From: an uncultured Bacteroidales bacterium
Lineage (GTDB): Bacteria; Bacteroidota; Bacteroidia; Bacteroidales; Bacteroidaceae
DNA length: 64,000 bases
Reading direction: 5' to 3'
NCBI GenBank assembly: GCA_902776455.1
Contig: CACYQI010000006.1
Location: 1-64,000, forward strand
Every line of letters begins with the position of its first letter. Positions within the stretch are counted from its first letter, which is position 1. The translations under genes were made by a program, and so were the position numbers. Below, one piece after another: positions 34,666 through 43,400 of this stretch. The notes beneath the pieces are model-generated. The model searched no databases, was not told where the DNA came from, and was given only the letters and a program-made list of their open reading frames with translations.

Positions 34666-35778
34666 ATGATAACCCAAGAACAACTCAAGGAAGTCAAGGA
34701 GCGCACCGAACAGCTCAACCGCTACCTCGACATCGAAGGCAAGAAGATACAATACGAAGAAGAACAGCTGCGCACACAAGCTCCGGGCTTCTGGGACGAC
34801 CAGAAACGCGCCGAGCAGCAGATGAAACTCGTCAAAGGACTGGAGAAGTGGCTCAAGGGCTACGCTGAGGTCAAGACGCTTTGCGACGAGCTGGACACGG
34901 CTTTCGACTTCTACAAGGAGGAACTCGTCACGGAGGAAGAGGTCGATGCCCTCTATGCCAAAGCCATCGAAGCCATCGAAGCGCTCGAACTCAAGAATAT
35001 GCTTCGCCGCGAAGAGGACTCGATGGACGCCGTGCTGAAGATAAACTCGGGCGCCGGCGGCACGGAGGCTCAGGACTGGGCACAGATGCTGATGCGAATG
35101 TACATGCGCTATGCCGAGACCCACGGCTACAAGTGCGTGGTCAGCAACCTGCTCGAAGGCGACGACGCAGGCATCAAGTCGTGCACACTCGAAATACAGG
35201 GCGAGTTCGCCTACGGTTATCTCAAGAGCGAGAACGGCGTCCATCGCCTCGTCCGTGTCTCGCCGTATAATGCCCAGGGAAAGCGTATGACGAGCTTCGC
35301 TTCAGTCTTCGTCACCCCGCTCGTCGATGATACCATCGAGGTGAACATCGAACAGGCACGCATCTCTTGGGACACTTTCCGCAGCTCCGGCGCAGGTGGG
35401 CAGAACGTGAACAAGGTGGAGTCGGGCGTCCGTCTGCGCTATCAGTACAAAGACCCCTATACGGGCGAGGAGGAAGAAATCCTTATCGAGAACACCGAGA
35501 CACGCGACCAGCCCAAGAACAAAGAGAACGCTATGCGCCTGCTCCGTTCCATCCTCTACGACAAAGAGTTGCAGCATCGCATGGCCGAGCAGGCGAAGGT
35601 GGAGGCAGGCAAGAAGAAGATAGAGTGGGGAAGCCAGATAAGGAGCTACGTCTTCGACGACCGTCGCGTCAAGGACCATCGTACAAACTACCAGACAAGC
35701 GACGTTGGCGGCGTCATGGACGGCAAGATCGACGCCTTCATCAAAGCTTATCTCATGGAGTTCTCTGAAGTTGAATGA
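34666..35778 (+). CDS. prfB: Peptide chain release factor 2
   Basis: This is a 370-residue protein. The GGQ peptidyl-hydrolysis motif is at about 244-246 (GAGGQNVNKVESG). The stop-codon recognition loop reads SPYNAQG in place of SPF, which I believe is usual in Bacteroidetes. The gene is one uninterrupted frame; around the usual frameshift position the sequence reads TACCTCGAC, so the autoregulatory TGA shift found in many bacteria is absent. It is followed by the CTATAGNNN array. Confidence 0.95.
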   Translation: MITQEQLKEVKERTEQLNRYLDIEGKKIQYEEEQLRTQAPGFWDDQKRAEQQMKLVKGLEKWLKGYAEVKTLCDELDTAFDFYKEELVTEEEVDALYAKAIEAIEALELKNMLRREEDSMDAVLKINSGAGGTEAQDWAQMLMRMYMRYAETHGYKCVVSNLLEGDDAGIKSCTLEIQGEFAYGYLKSENGVHRLVRVSPYNAQGKRMTSFASVFVTPLVDDTIEVNIEQARISWDTFRSSGAGGQNVNKVESGVRLRYQYKDPYTGEEEEILIENTETRDQPKNKENAMRLLRSILYDKELQHRMAEQAKVEAGKKKIEWGSQIRSYVFDDRRVKDHRTNYQTSDVGGVMDGKIDAFIKAYLMEFSEVE

Positions 35779-35783
35779 CCGAT

Positions 35784-35872
35784 TATAGTTGCTATAGTCT
35801 CTATAGTTGCTATAGTTTCTATAGATTCTATAGGTTCTATAGTTGCTATAGGCTCTATAGCTTTTAAGTTCC
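35784..35872. repeat. CTATAGTTG nonamer array, copy 2
   Basis: About ten CTATAGNNN units lie between prfB and the CYTH gene, the same family as 28567-28643. Confidence 0.9.
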
Positions 35873-35904
35873 AATAGCTTTTATAGCCCCCAAAACAATA
35901 GCCT

Positions 35905-36393
35905 ATGCCCCTTCTCGAAATAGAGCGCAAGTTCCTCGTCACAGGCGAGTTCCGTGACAAAGCCACAAGTTCCACCCACATCGCCCAGGGCTACATCGCC
36001 TCGGGCAACGGCCGGACCGTCCGCGTCCGCATACGTGGCGACAAAGGCTACCTTACCATCAAGGGTCCCAGCAATCAGGCCGGGCTGGCCCGCTTCGAGT
36101 GGGAAAAGGAAATCCCCCTGGCAGAAGCCGAGGCGCTGATGGGCATCTGCGAGCCGGGCATCATACGGAAGACACGCTGGCTCGTGCCTTCGGACGACGG
36201 CAGGCACACCTGGGAGGTCGATGTCTTCGAGGGAGACAACGAAGGCCTCGTCATGGCGGAGATAGAACTGAGCAGCGAGGACGACTCCTTCAGCAAGCCG
36301 GACTTCATCGGAAAGGAGGTAACAGGCGACCGCCGCTACTACAACAGCCACATGCGCCACTACCCGTACAAGCTTTGGCGGGACGACATCTGA
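35905..36393 (+). CDS. CYTH-domain triphosphate-binding protein
   Basis: This is a 162-residue protein starting with the CYTH signature EIERKF at 5-10. The alternating charged strands that form the triphosphate tunnel follow (RVRIRGDKGYLTIKG, EWEKEIPLAEAEALM, WEVDVFEGDNEGLVMAEIEL). The length fits single-domain TTM proteins, whose characterised members hydrolyse inorganic triphosphate. It lies 126 bp after prfB and could be co-transcribed through the repeat array. Confidence 0.9.
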   Translation: MPLLEIERKFLVTGEFRDKATSSTHIAQGYIASGNGRTVRVRIRGDKGYLTIKGPSNQAGLARFEWEKEIPLAEAEALMGICEPGIIRKTRWLVPSDDGRHTWEVDVFEGDNEGLVMAEIELSSEDDSFSKPDFIGKEVTGDRRYYNSHMRHYPYKLWRDDI

Positions 36394-36479
36394 GTCGCGT
36401 CCTCACTAAGAGACCCTTCCTGCAAGGCAATTCGACGTCGGTTTCCGTTATGTTAACGTGAGTTCGATGAAAACAAAAG

Positions 36480-36625
36480 TACAATCAAACACAAAGACAC
36501 GAAGACACGGAGAGCTACGCCGCTGAACTGAAGACACAAAGATTCCCCCGCCCAGAACCTTTGTGTCTTTACAACATGGGCTGTTACTTAGTGCCTTAGT
36601 GTCTTTGTGTTTGCTTAACACATCA
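36480..36625. repeat. ACACAAAG octamer hairpin repeat
   Basis: Words ACAAAGACACGAAGACACGG and the inverted TTTGTGTCTTT/TTAGTGTCTTTGTGTTT form a large hairpin. No gene is present in 36394-37132. Confidence 0.75.
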
Positions 36626-36759
36626 TTGGCCGTAAGTTCCCATTAATCATTTTTTCGTCGAATTCACGTTATGTTATAGTTATTGGCAACCGTTGAAAAC
36701 TTTTTTATCTTCTATTAAGGCTCTTATCCGTCGGCGTTTCTGACGAAAAGCTGTTCATA

Positions 36760-36990
36760 GAGGCTTGGCTAAAGTCTCGAAGGGACGAAAGGCCATAGAC
36801 TGTGGCACAAGCCCCCGGTAGAAGTGCGAAACAAACGAAGCCTCGACAGGGCGACAGGGTTCGGAGCATAGGAAATCGTATCGCTTTGGCAGGAGCGAAG
36901 TCTGATACTGCAGGCAGAGTTGTTTGCTTCTACATGTAGGAGCAACGAACCCAGCAGGCCGTGTTGTGCCGCCTGACTGCCAAGACGCGG
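36760..36990. repeat. Composite repeat shared with 62180-62510
   Basis: Blocks TGGCTAAAGTCTCGAAG, CCCCCGGTAGAAGTGCGAAAC and CTACATGTAGGAGCAA recur at 62275-62430 in the same order. The block lies directly 3' of the tRNA gene. Confidence 0.7.
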
Positions 36991-37132
36991 CGACTCAATG
37001 CTCCGAGCGATGTGCTGCCGCGTGGGCTGTCCGATTGCAGACTGAAGGAGGTGTGGGGTCGCAGCAGGGTTCATCGGCAGATACAAAAAAACAACCCGGG
37101 GCACGAATGCCACCGGATTGCAACCACCCTTG

Positions 37133-37205
37133 TTGCGGGAGCCCGACTCGAACGGGCGACCTCCAGGTTATGAGCCTGACGAGCTACCAACTGCTCTACC
37201 CCGCG
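37133..37205 (-). tRNA. tRNA-fMet (CAT), initiator
   Basis: The 73-nt cloverleaf has acceptor CGCGGGG/TCCCGCA with the C1xA72 mismatch, D-stem GAGC/GCTC with A11:T24, anticodon loop CTCATAA, T-stem GCCCG/CGGGC and discriminator A. The C1xA72 mismatch and A11:T24 pair are initiator marks. The anticodon stem has A29:T41 instead of the third G:C pair. CCA is not encoded. Confidence 0.95.
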
Positions 37206-37238
37206 ATGTTCTATGAATGCGTTCTCTCAAACGCGGTG

Positions 37239-37270
37239 CAAAGGTAAGACGATTTTCGCAAACTGCCAAA
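37239..37270 (-). promoter_or_regulatory. Promoter of the initiator tRNA
   Basis: TTTG (37267-37270), 20 bp, TACCTTTG (37239-37246), 33 bp upstream of the tRNA. Confidence 0.7.
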
Positions 37271-37300
37271 TCTTTCCTTAAAAATATGTGTTTAAGAACA

Positions 37301-37341
37301 CCCATTTGTGTCGTTTTCGGCACAAAATACCCCCATTTGTG
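37301..37341. promoter_or_regulatory. Candidate operator with CCCATTTGTG direct repeats
   Basis: CCCATTTGTG occurs at 37301-37310 and 37332-37341, centres 31 bp apart. CACAAA...TTTGTG (37321-37341) forms an imperfect palindrome. The site lies between the tRNA promoter and the TetR promoter and may bind the TetR protein. Confidence 0.4.
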
Positions 37342-37360
37342 CATTTTTAACACTTCAGAA

Positions 37361-37391
37361 TTGCATAAATAAAGTTTTTGTTCTAACTTTG
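37361..37391 (+). promoter_or_regulatory. Promoter of the TetR gene with near-leaderless start
   Basis: TTG (37361-37363), 20 bp, TAACTTTG (37384-37391). The ATG at 37399 lies about where transcription should begin, so the mRNA may have almost no leader. Confidence 0.5.
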
Positions 37392-37398
37392 CGCTGCA

Positions 37399-38007
37399 AT
37401 GACAGTAGTAAATACACGAGTTAAGTTTGTTGACGTGGCACGTCGTCTGTTCGCCAAGAACGGGCTGGAGAACACCACGATGAACGACATTGCCCAGGCT
37501 TCGGGCAAGGGTCGGCGGACGCTTTATACTTATTTCAAGAATAAGGAGGAGATTTACTGGGCGGTCATCGAAGGCGAGCTGGAGCGCATCAACGAGAAGA
37601 TGAGCGAGGTGGCGCGGCAGCAGATGGAGCCGGAGGACAAGCTGGTGGAGGTCATCTACACGCATCTGAACATGATAAAGGAAGCCGTTCAGCGCAATGG
37701 CAACCTGCGGGCCGAGTTCTTCCGCAACATCATCATGGTGGAAAAGGTGCGCAAGAACTTCGACCGCAGCGAGCGGTGCCTCTTCGCGTCCATCCTTTCG
37801 GAAGGCGTACAGCAAGGGTGTTTCGACATCGACAGCATTCCCCTCAGCTCCGACATCCTGCACTATTGCATCAAGGGACTGGAGATACCCTACATCTACG
37901 GCCGCCTGGCCGAAGGAATGCCGCACGGCATGCGACGTGGCATCGTGCAGAAACTCATCCACAAAGCCTTTGGGCGGCAGGACAAGCACCTGAGCCAATA
38001 CCTTTAG
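37399..38007 (+). CDS. TetR-family transcriptional regulator
   Basis: This is a 202-residue protein. The N-terminal helix-turn-helix is typical (ARRLFAKNGLENTTMNDIAQ then GRRTLYTYFKNKEEIYWAVI). The C-terminal ligand domain is helical and of unknown ligand. The fabG gene lies 126 bp downstream, and I believe this TetR-FabG order is conserved in Bacteroidales, so a fatty-acid-linked ligand is plausible (inference). No later Met could start the domain, which supports the near-leaderless start. Confidence 0.85.
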   Translation: MTVVNTRVKFVDVARRLFAKNGLENTTMNDIAQASGKGRRTLYTYFKNKEEIYWAVIEGELERINEKMSEVARQQMEPEDKLVEVIYTHLNMIKEAVQRNGNLRAEFFRNIIMVEKVRKNFDRSERCLFASILSEGVQQGCFDIDSIPLSSDILHYCIKGLEIPYIYGRLAEGMPHGMRRGIVQKLIHKAFGRQDKHLSQYL

Positions 38008-38133
38008 AAAGAGGCGAGAGGTTGGGGGTTGGAGCTTAGGGAACACCTTTCGTCCCTAATCGGCAACCCAAACATTCCTCTCACCATTCACCTCTAACCA
38101 CTGACTCCTAATATATAAAAATAGATAACAGAC

Positions 38134-38892
38134 ATGAAATTACTTGAAGGAAAGACTGCACTCATCACGGGTGCAGCAAGGGGCATCGGTAAAGCGATTG
38201 CCCTTAAGTTTGCCTCGGAAGGCGCTAACATAGCATTCACCGACCTCGTGCTCAACGACGAGATGGCTGCCGGCATGGAGGCTACGCGCCAAGAGATAGA
38301 GGCTGTGGGCGTCACCTGCCGTGCCTATGCAGGCAATGCAGCCGACTTTGCAGCCACAGAAGAAGTGGTGAAGAAGATCAAAGAGGACTTCGGAACCATC
38401 GACATCCTTGTCAACAACGCCGGCATCACCAAGGACGGACTGATGCTCCGCATGACCGAACAGCAGTGGGATGCAGTCATCAACGTCAACCTCAAAAGCA
38501 CTTTCAACTTCACCCATGCTTGTGTGCCCATCATGATGCGGCAGCGTGGTGGCAGCATCATCAATATGGCCAGCGTCGTAGGCGTGCATGGAAACGCCGG
38601 ACAAGCCAACTATGCCGCCTCGAAGGCCGGCATGATAGCCCTCGCCAAGAGCATCGCACAGGAGATGGGACCGAAGGGCATACGTGCCAACGCCATTGCT
38701 CCCGGCTTCATCGAGACAGCCATGACGGCTCAGCTCAGCGAGGAGATACGCGAGGAGTGGAAGAAGCGCATCCCCTTGCGCCGTGGTGGTCAGGTGGAGG
38801 ACATAGCCAACGTGGCTACCTTCCTCGCAAGCGACATGAGCAGCTACGTCAGTGGTCAGGTCATCCAGGTTGATGGCGGGATGAATATGTAA
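38134..38892 (+). CDS. fabG: 3-oxoacyl-ACP reductase
   Basis: This is a 252-residue short-chain dehydrogenase. The cofactor motif is TGAARGIG (residues 12-19), with NNAG (about 90) and the catalytic YxxxK in NYAASKAG (Tyr about 160). The C-terminus (GGMNM after QVIQVD) is typical of FabG. It reduces 3-oxoacyl-ACP with NADPH in fatty-acid elongation in the cytoplasm. It follows the TetR gene; hairpin repeats begin a few bases after its stop. Confidence 0.9.
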   Translation: MKLLEGKTALITGAARGIGKAIALKFASEGANIAFTDLVLNDEMAAGMEATRQEIEAVGVTCRAYAGNAADFAATEEVVKKIKEDFGTIDILVNNAGITKDGLMLRMTEQQWDAVINVNLKSTFNFTHACVPIMMRQRGGSIINMASVVGVHGNAGQANYAASKAGMIALAKSIAQEMGPKGIRANAIAPGFIETAMTAQLSEEIREEWKKRIPLRRGGQVEDIANVATFLASDMSSYVSGQVIQVDGGMNM

Positions 38893-38898
38893 AAAGCC

Positions 38899-38972
38899 TC
38901 TCCCCCAGCCCCTCTCCGAGGAGAGGGGAGTTAGCGGCAGAAAACCTCTCTCCTCAGGGAGAGGTTGGAAGG
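38899..38972. repeat. CCTCTCC/GGAGAGG hairpin repeats
   Basis: Two G/C-rich palindromes (CCCCTCTCCGAGGAGAGGGG and CCTCTCTCCTCAGGGAGAGG) lie in tandem after fabG. A third copy is inside the next coding region at 39050-39080. Confidence 0.8.
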
Positions 38973-39003
38973 GACTTGAGGCTTGAATGTTTTTGAGAAC
39001 TTT

Positions 39004-39750
39004 ATGATAGAACATCAGTTCCCCTCTTCTCCTGGAGGTGAGACCTACAGTTCCCCTCTCCTCGGAGAGGGGTTAGGGGAGAGGCTTCTTTTTGAGGACA
39101 ACCACCTGATAGCAGTAGCAAAGGAAGCAGGGGACATCGTGCAGGGCGACAAGACCGGCGATGTCCCCTTGTCCGATATGGTGAAGGCTTACCTGAAGGA
39201 CAAGTACCAGAAGCCCGGAAACGTCTATCTGGGCGTCGTCCACCGACTGGATCGTCCCGTGAGCGGCGTGGTGCTTTTTGCCAAGACGAGCAAGGCGTTG
39301 CCCCGGCTCAACAAGATGTTTGCCGAGCACAAAGGTGTGCGCAAGACTTACCTTGCCATCGTCGCGACGCGTCCGCCGCAGCCCGAAGGCACGCTCACCC
39401 ATTGGCTGACGCGCAACGAGAAGCAGAACACGGCCCGTGCCTACGACCGCGAGGTGCCGGGCAGCAAGAAGGCCGTGCTCACTTACCGTCTCGTAGGGGA
39501 GTCGGACCGCTACTTCCTGCTCGAAGTGGAACTGCATACCGGCCGCCATCACCAGATACGATGCCAGCTTGCCAAGATAGGCTGCCCCATTCGCGGCGAC
39601 CTGAAGTATGGTGCTCCGCGCAGTAATCCCGATGGCAGCATCAGCCTCCACGCCTGGCGTCTCGAGCTGGAGCATCCCGTCTCGCACCAGACCATCACCA
39701 TCGAAGCGCCCTTGCCCAAGGAACGTCTCTGGCAGGAGATAGCCGGATAG
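39004..39750 (+). CDS. RluA-type pseudouridine synthase with repeat-encoded N-terminus
   Basis: This is a 249-residue protein. The catalytic loop HRLDRPVSG starts at 80 with Asp83 as nucleophile, and the C-terminal RluA motifs are present (LELHTGRHHQIRCQLA-like and GDLKYGAP). It should modify a uridine in rRNA or tRNA. Residues about 8-28 (SSPGGETYSSPLLGEGLGER) are encoded by hairpin repeats. ATG 39004 is used; the longer frame starts only at TTG. Confidence 0.85.
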   Translation: MIEHQFPSSPGGETYSSPLLGEGLGERLLFEDNHLIAVAKEAGDIVQGDKTGDVPLSDMVKAYLKDKYQKPGNVYLGVVHRLDRPVSGVVLFAKTSKALPRLNKMFAEHKGVRKTYLAIVATRPPQPEGTLTHWLTRNEKQNTARAYDREVPGSKKAVLTYRLVGESDRYFLLEVELHTGRHHQIRCQLAKIGCPIRGDLKYGAPRSNPDGSISLHAWRLELEHPVSHQTITIEAPLPKERLWQEIAG

Positions 39751-39828
39751 GCAGACGGAAGAACCCGCAGAAACCTTTGTCGGAAGGGCATCGGAGTGCT
39801 CTTCTTTTCGCAGCCTCCGAGAGGGGAG

Positions 39829-39923
39829 TTCTACGCTCCGTGGAGCGTGGGCCGATGCTCCGTGGAGCGTAAGCCGATGCTCCGTGGAGCGTAAGCCGAT
39901 GCTTCGTGGAGTGTAAAACGACC
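39829..39923. repeat. 22-bp CTCCGTGGAGCGT array
   Basis: Four units of the CTCCGTGGAGCGTAAGCCGA family follow the pseudouridine synthase gene. Confidence 0.9.
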
Positions 39924-39939
39924 CCCTGTGGTCCGTCCT

Positions 39940-40203
39940 CTGCTGCTCCAAGCTCCTCCCCCAAAGAGGGAGGCTGGGAGGGGGCTTTCCTCCTCCGAGG
40001 GGAGGGGTCAGGGGTGGGGTCCTCAACTCCGTTCGGGCGGATTTATAATCCGCCCGCATTGAGAAAGGGGATTTGTAATCCCGAAAGGGCTTAATAGCAT
40101 TACAAATGCTCATACTCAATCCTGCCGGATTTCAAATCCGGCAGAACAGGCAGTTGAACTCCGTCCGGGCTGCTTCCCAATCCGGCAGAACAGGCTGAAT
40201 CGC
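39940..40203. repeat. G-rich and CGGATTTNNAATCCG hairpin repeats
   Basis: A CTCCTCCGAGGGGAGGGG element is followed by several short hairpins (GGCGGATTTATAATCCGCCC, GGGATTTGTAATCCC, GCCGGATTTCAAATCCGGC). Related words occur at 61795-61915. No gene is present in 39751-40477. Confidence 0.85.
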
Positions 40204-40308
40204 CCTGCATTTAGCGTTTTATTGATGTTCCTGGCTGTCGGCTAAATGACCTAATCAGCCTTTTTTGTCGGACTGCACCATAAAAATAAAAGAAATGGCT
40301 TCTTTTAT

Positions 40309-40339
40309 TTTGTTTTGTTCGCGCTTCTTCGTAACTTTG
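40309..40339 (+). promoter_or_regulatory. Promoter of the tamB-tamA-like operon
   Basis: TTTG (40309-40312), 19 bp, TAACTTTG (40332-40339), about 138 bp before the TamB start. Confidence 0.65.
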
Positions 40340-40349
40340 CAGCGTCCTA

Positions 40350-40420
40350 ATAGGAGCCGACGCTTCCAAGCGTCGGAATCAGGCAGTCCACCGTTCCGAC
40401 GCTCGAAGCCTTGGCTCCTA
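40350..40420 (+). repeat. Nested REP-like hairpin in the tamB leader
   Basis: CCGACGCTTCCAAGCGTCGG is followed by TTCCGACGCTCGAAGCC and the outer pair AGGAGCC/GGCTCCT. The leader RNA would be highly folded. Confidence 0.7.
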
Positions 40421-40477
40421 CGGCAAAACGGACAAGTAACGTTTAGTTACATAGAAGTGAGAACGACGTAAATAAGG

Positions 40478-43400
40478 ATGAAACGTGCGCTGAAAATCTT
40501 CTTCAAGTCGCTTGCCGCATTGCTTTTGCTCATCGTGCTGCTTGCTGCGAGTCTCTACCTGCCGCCTGTGCAAAGGTGGGCGGTGGACAGGCTTACTGCG
40601 TGGCTCGAAGAGGAGACGGGCCTCGAAGTGACCGTCGGCAGCGTACATCTCGCTCCCTTGCTCGACCTCAGCCTCGGGCAGGTGCGCATCGCCAAGCCGC
40701 CTACCGACGTCATCGACGTAGAGCATGCCCTCCTCGATCTCGACCTTTCGCGGCTCCTTTCCCTGCACGTCGGCGTGGAAGCCATCGAGTTGAAGGGCGG
40801 CAGCGTCCGTTTGACCGAACTCATCGAGTCGTTGCGGATGGAGGGAAGCCTCGGCAGTCTTCGCCTCGAAGCCGACGATGTTGACCTGCGCGGAAAGAAG
40901 GCCATCGTGTCGGAAGCCATGCTCGACGGCTGTCAGCTCGACATCTGCCTCCGCGAAACGCCTGAGGACACGACCGAGAGCCAACCGCTTGATTGGCAGA
41001 TAGACATCAGACAAATCAAGATTCTAAAATCAAGTATCAGCCTGCAAGGCAAGCCTTTGGACTTCGCGGTCCGTGCCGCCATCCGCGAAGCAAGCCTCAA
41101 TGCAGGCGACATCAACCTGGCGGGCGGCACCTATCGTGCAGGCAAAGTCAGTCTCCTGGCCGACAGCATCAGCCTCGCCCCCTCGCCACTCGCCCCAACC
41201 CCCTCTCCGGAGGAAGGGACTTCTGGCAGCTCTCTTGCCTTCTACGACGCGGAGCTGAGGCTCGACAAGCTTGCCCTTAACGGCCTTTCTTCAACGTTCA
41301 ACGTTCAACTCAGCAAGCTTGCCTTCCGCGAGCGGAGTGGCTTCCAGCTCGACAACCTTGCCGTCAACGTCTCGTTCGACCCGCATCATCTGTCGGCACG
41401 GGGACTCGACCTCAAGACGCCTCACAGCTTTGCCAACGGCCACATCGACCTTGATTGGAAAGAAAGCCCTGCGAAGGGAGACTTCAACAGCTCCCTGCAA
41501 GCGTCGCTCGGCAGCGAGGATGTGCTTCTGCTCTCGGCTGCCTACATGCCGAAAGACTTGGCCGCCTGCTATCCCTCGCAGCCGCTCGACATCGACCTCC
41601 TTGCCGAAGGAAGCCTCGACAGCCTTGCCTTGCAGAAATGCAACGTGGTGATGCCCAGCGTACTCGACGTCCGCGTCAATGGCTCCCTACAGCACCTGAC
41701 CGACAGCTTGCAGCGGGGGGCCGACCTCAAGTGGGACGTCACGACGATGGACCTACGTTGCCTCAATCGCTACCTCGGCCTCGACAAGGTCCGATTCCCT
41801 AAGATGACGCTCCATGCCGACACCCGTCTGCGCCAAGCCTCGCGGCTCTCGGCCGACGCGCTCCTCGCCGAAGGCAGCGGCAAAGCTCACCTCAAAGGCG
41901 ACATCGACCTGCAGGCAATGACCTATCAGCTCAATGCACGCATCGCCGGCCTACAGCTCCACGACTTCCTCCCCCACGATTCGCTCTATCTCCTCACGGC
42001 CAGCGCCCGCCTCGCAGGACGCGGCACCGACTTCCTCAGCCAGCAGACAAAGCTCCAGGCACTCGTCGATATCGACCACCTCGGCTACGGCTCGTGGGAC
42101 CTCGACAGCATCCATGCCGACTGCCAACTGGCTGCCGGCAAGGCAATGGCTGAGGTGAGCAGCCGGAACGACCTGCTTCAACTGCAAGGATGCATAGATG
42201 CTTCCATCAGCGAACGCAAGCTGCAAAGCACGACATTCAACATGGACTTGCGCCACATCGACCTTTATGCGCTTCGTCTCGCAAGGAAGCCCTTGACCGT
42301 GAGCATGGTGACGCACCTCGACGGCGCGTCCGACTTCCGCCAGACACACAGCCTTTCGGCCCGCATAGAGGCAGTGGAGCTGACCACGGCCGACAGCGTC
42401 TTGCACCCCCTCGACCTTTATTTGGATGCCAACCTTACGCCCGAAATCATCCACATGAAAGCCCTTGCCGGCGACCTCTCCCTGTCGCTTTCGTCCGACC
42501 AGGGGCTTGACTCCCTGCTCTCTTGCTTCGACAACTTCAATCGCGAGCTGTGGCGACAGACCGACAGCCTGCGTCTTGACCAAGACACCCTTCGCACCTT
42601 GCTTCCTCACCTCCGCATGGAACTCGAATGCGGGCAGCGGAATCCCATCACCGGCATACTCCGCCACGCCACGGGCTACAGCTTCCGCGACCTCTCCTTC
42701 CACCTTGTTGCCTCGCCCCAAGAAGGCTTGAGCGGCAACGGCCACATGCATGCCCTCAACACGGGGGCTATTCTGCTCGACAGCATCCAGTGGCGCATCC
42801 GCCAGGAAGCAAGCGGAATCTCGCTCGATGCCCGTGTGGCAAACGGTCCGAAGAACCGCATCGTGACCTTCCAGAGCGAGGCGCATGCCTCCCTGACGGC
42901 AACGGGAGCGCAGATGGGCATGTACTTCATCGACGCCAACGGGCAGAAGAGCGTCGATTTCGGACTGGTGCTCAACCTCCTTGCCGACGGCGTACGCGTC
43001 CACTTCTCGCCGCTCAATCCCATCATAGCCTACCGTCGGTTCGCCCTCAACGAAGACAACTTCGTCTCCCTCACCCGCAGCGGAAAGCTCGATGCACTCG
43101 TTGACCTCCTTGCCGACGACGGCACCGGCCTGAAACTTTACACGACGCCCAACGACGAGGCACAGCAGGACATCTCGCTCAGCGTGAACCAGTTCAACGT
43201 GGGCGAGCTGACGCAAGTCATCCCCTTCATGCCTGACATCAGCGGCCTTCTACACGGCGACTTCCACTACATGCAGGCGGACAGCACGGCGACCGTCTCG
43301 GCCGAGATGCTCGTAAGGCAGATGAAGTACAACGGCGTCCTGCTGGGCGACATGGGGCTGAACGGTGTCTATTTCCCCAACGCCGACGGCTCGCACTACG

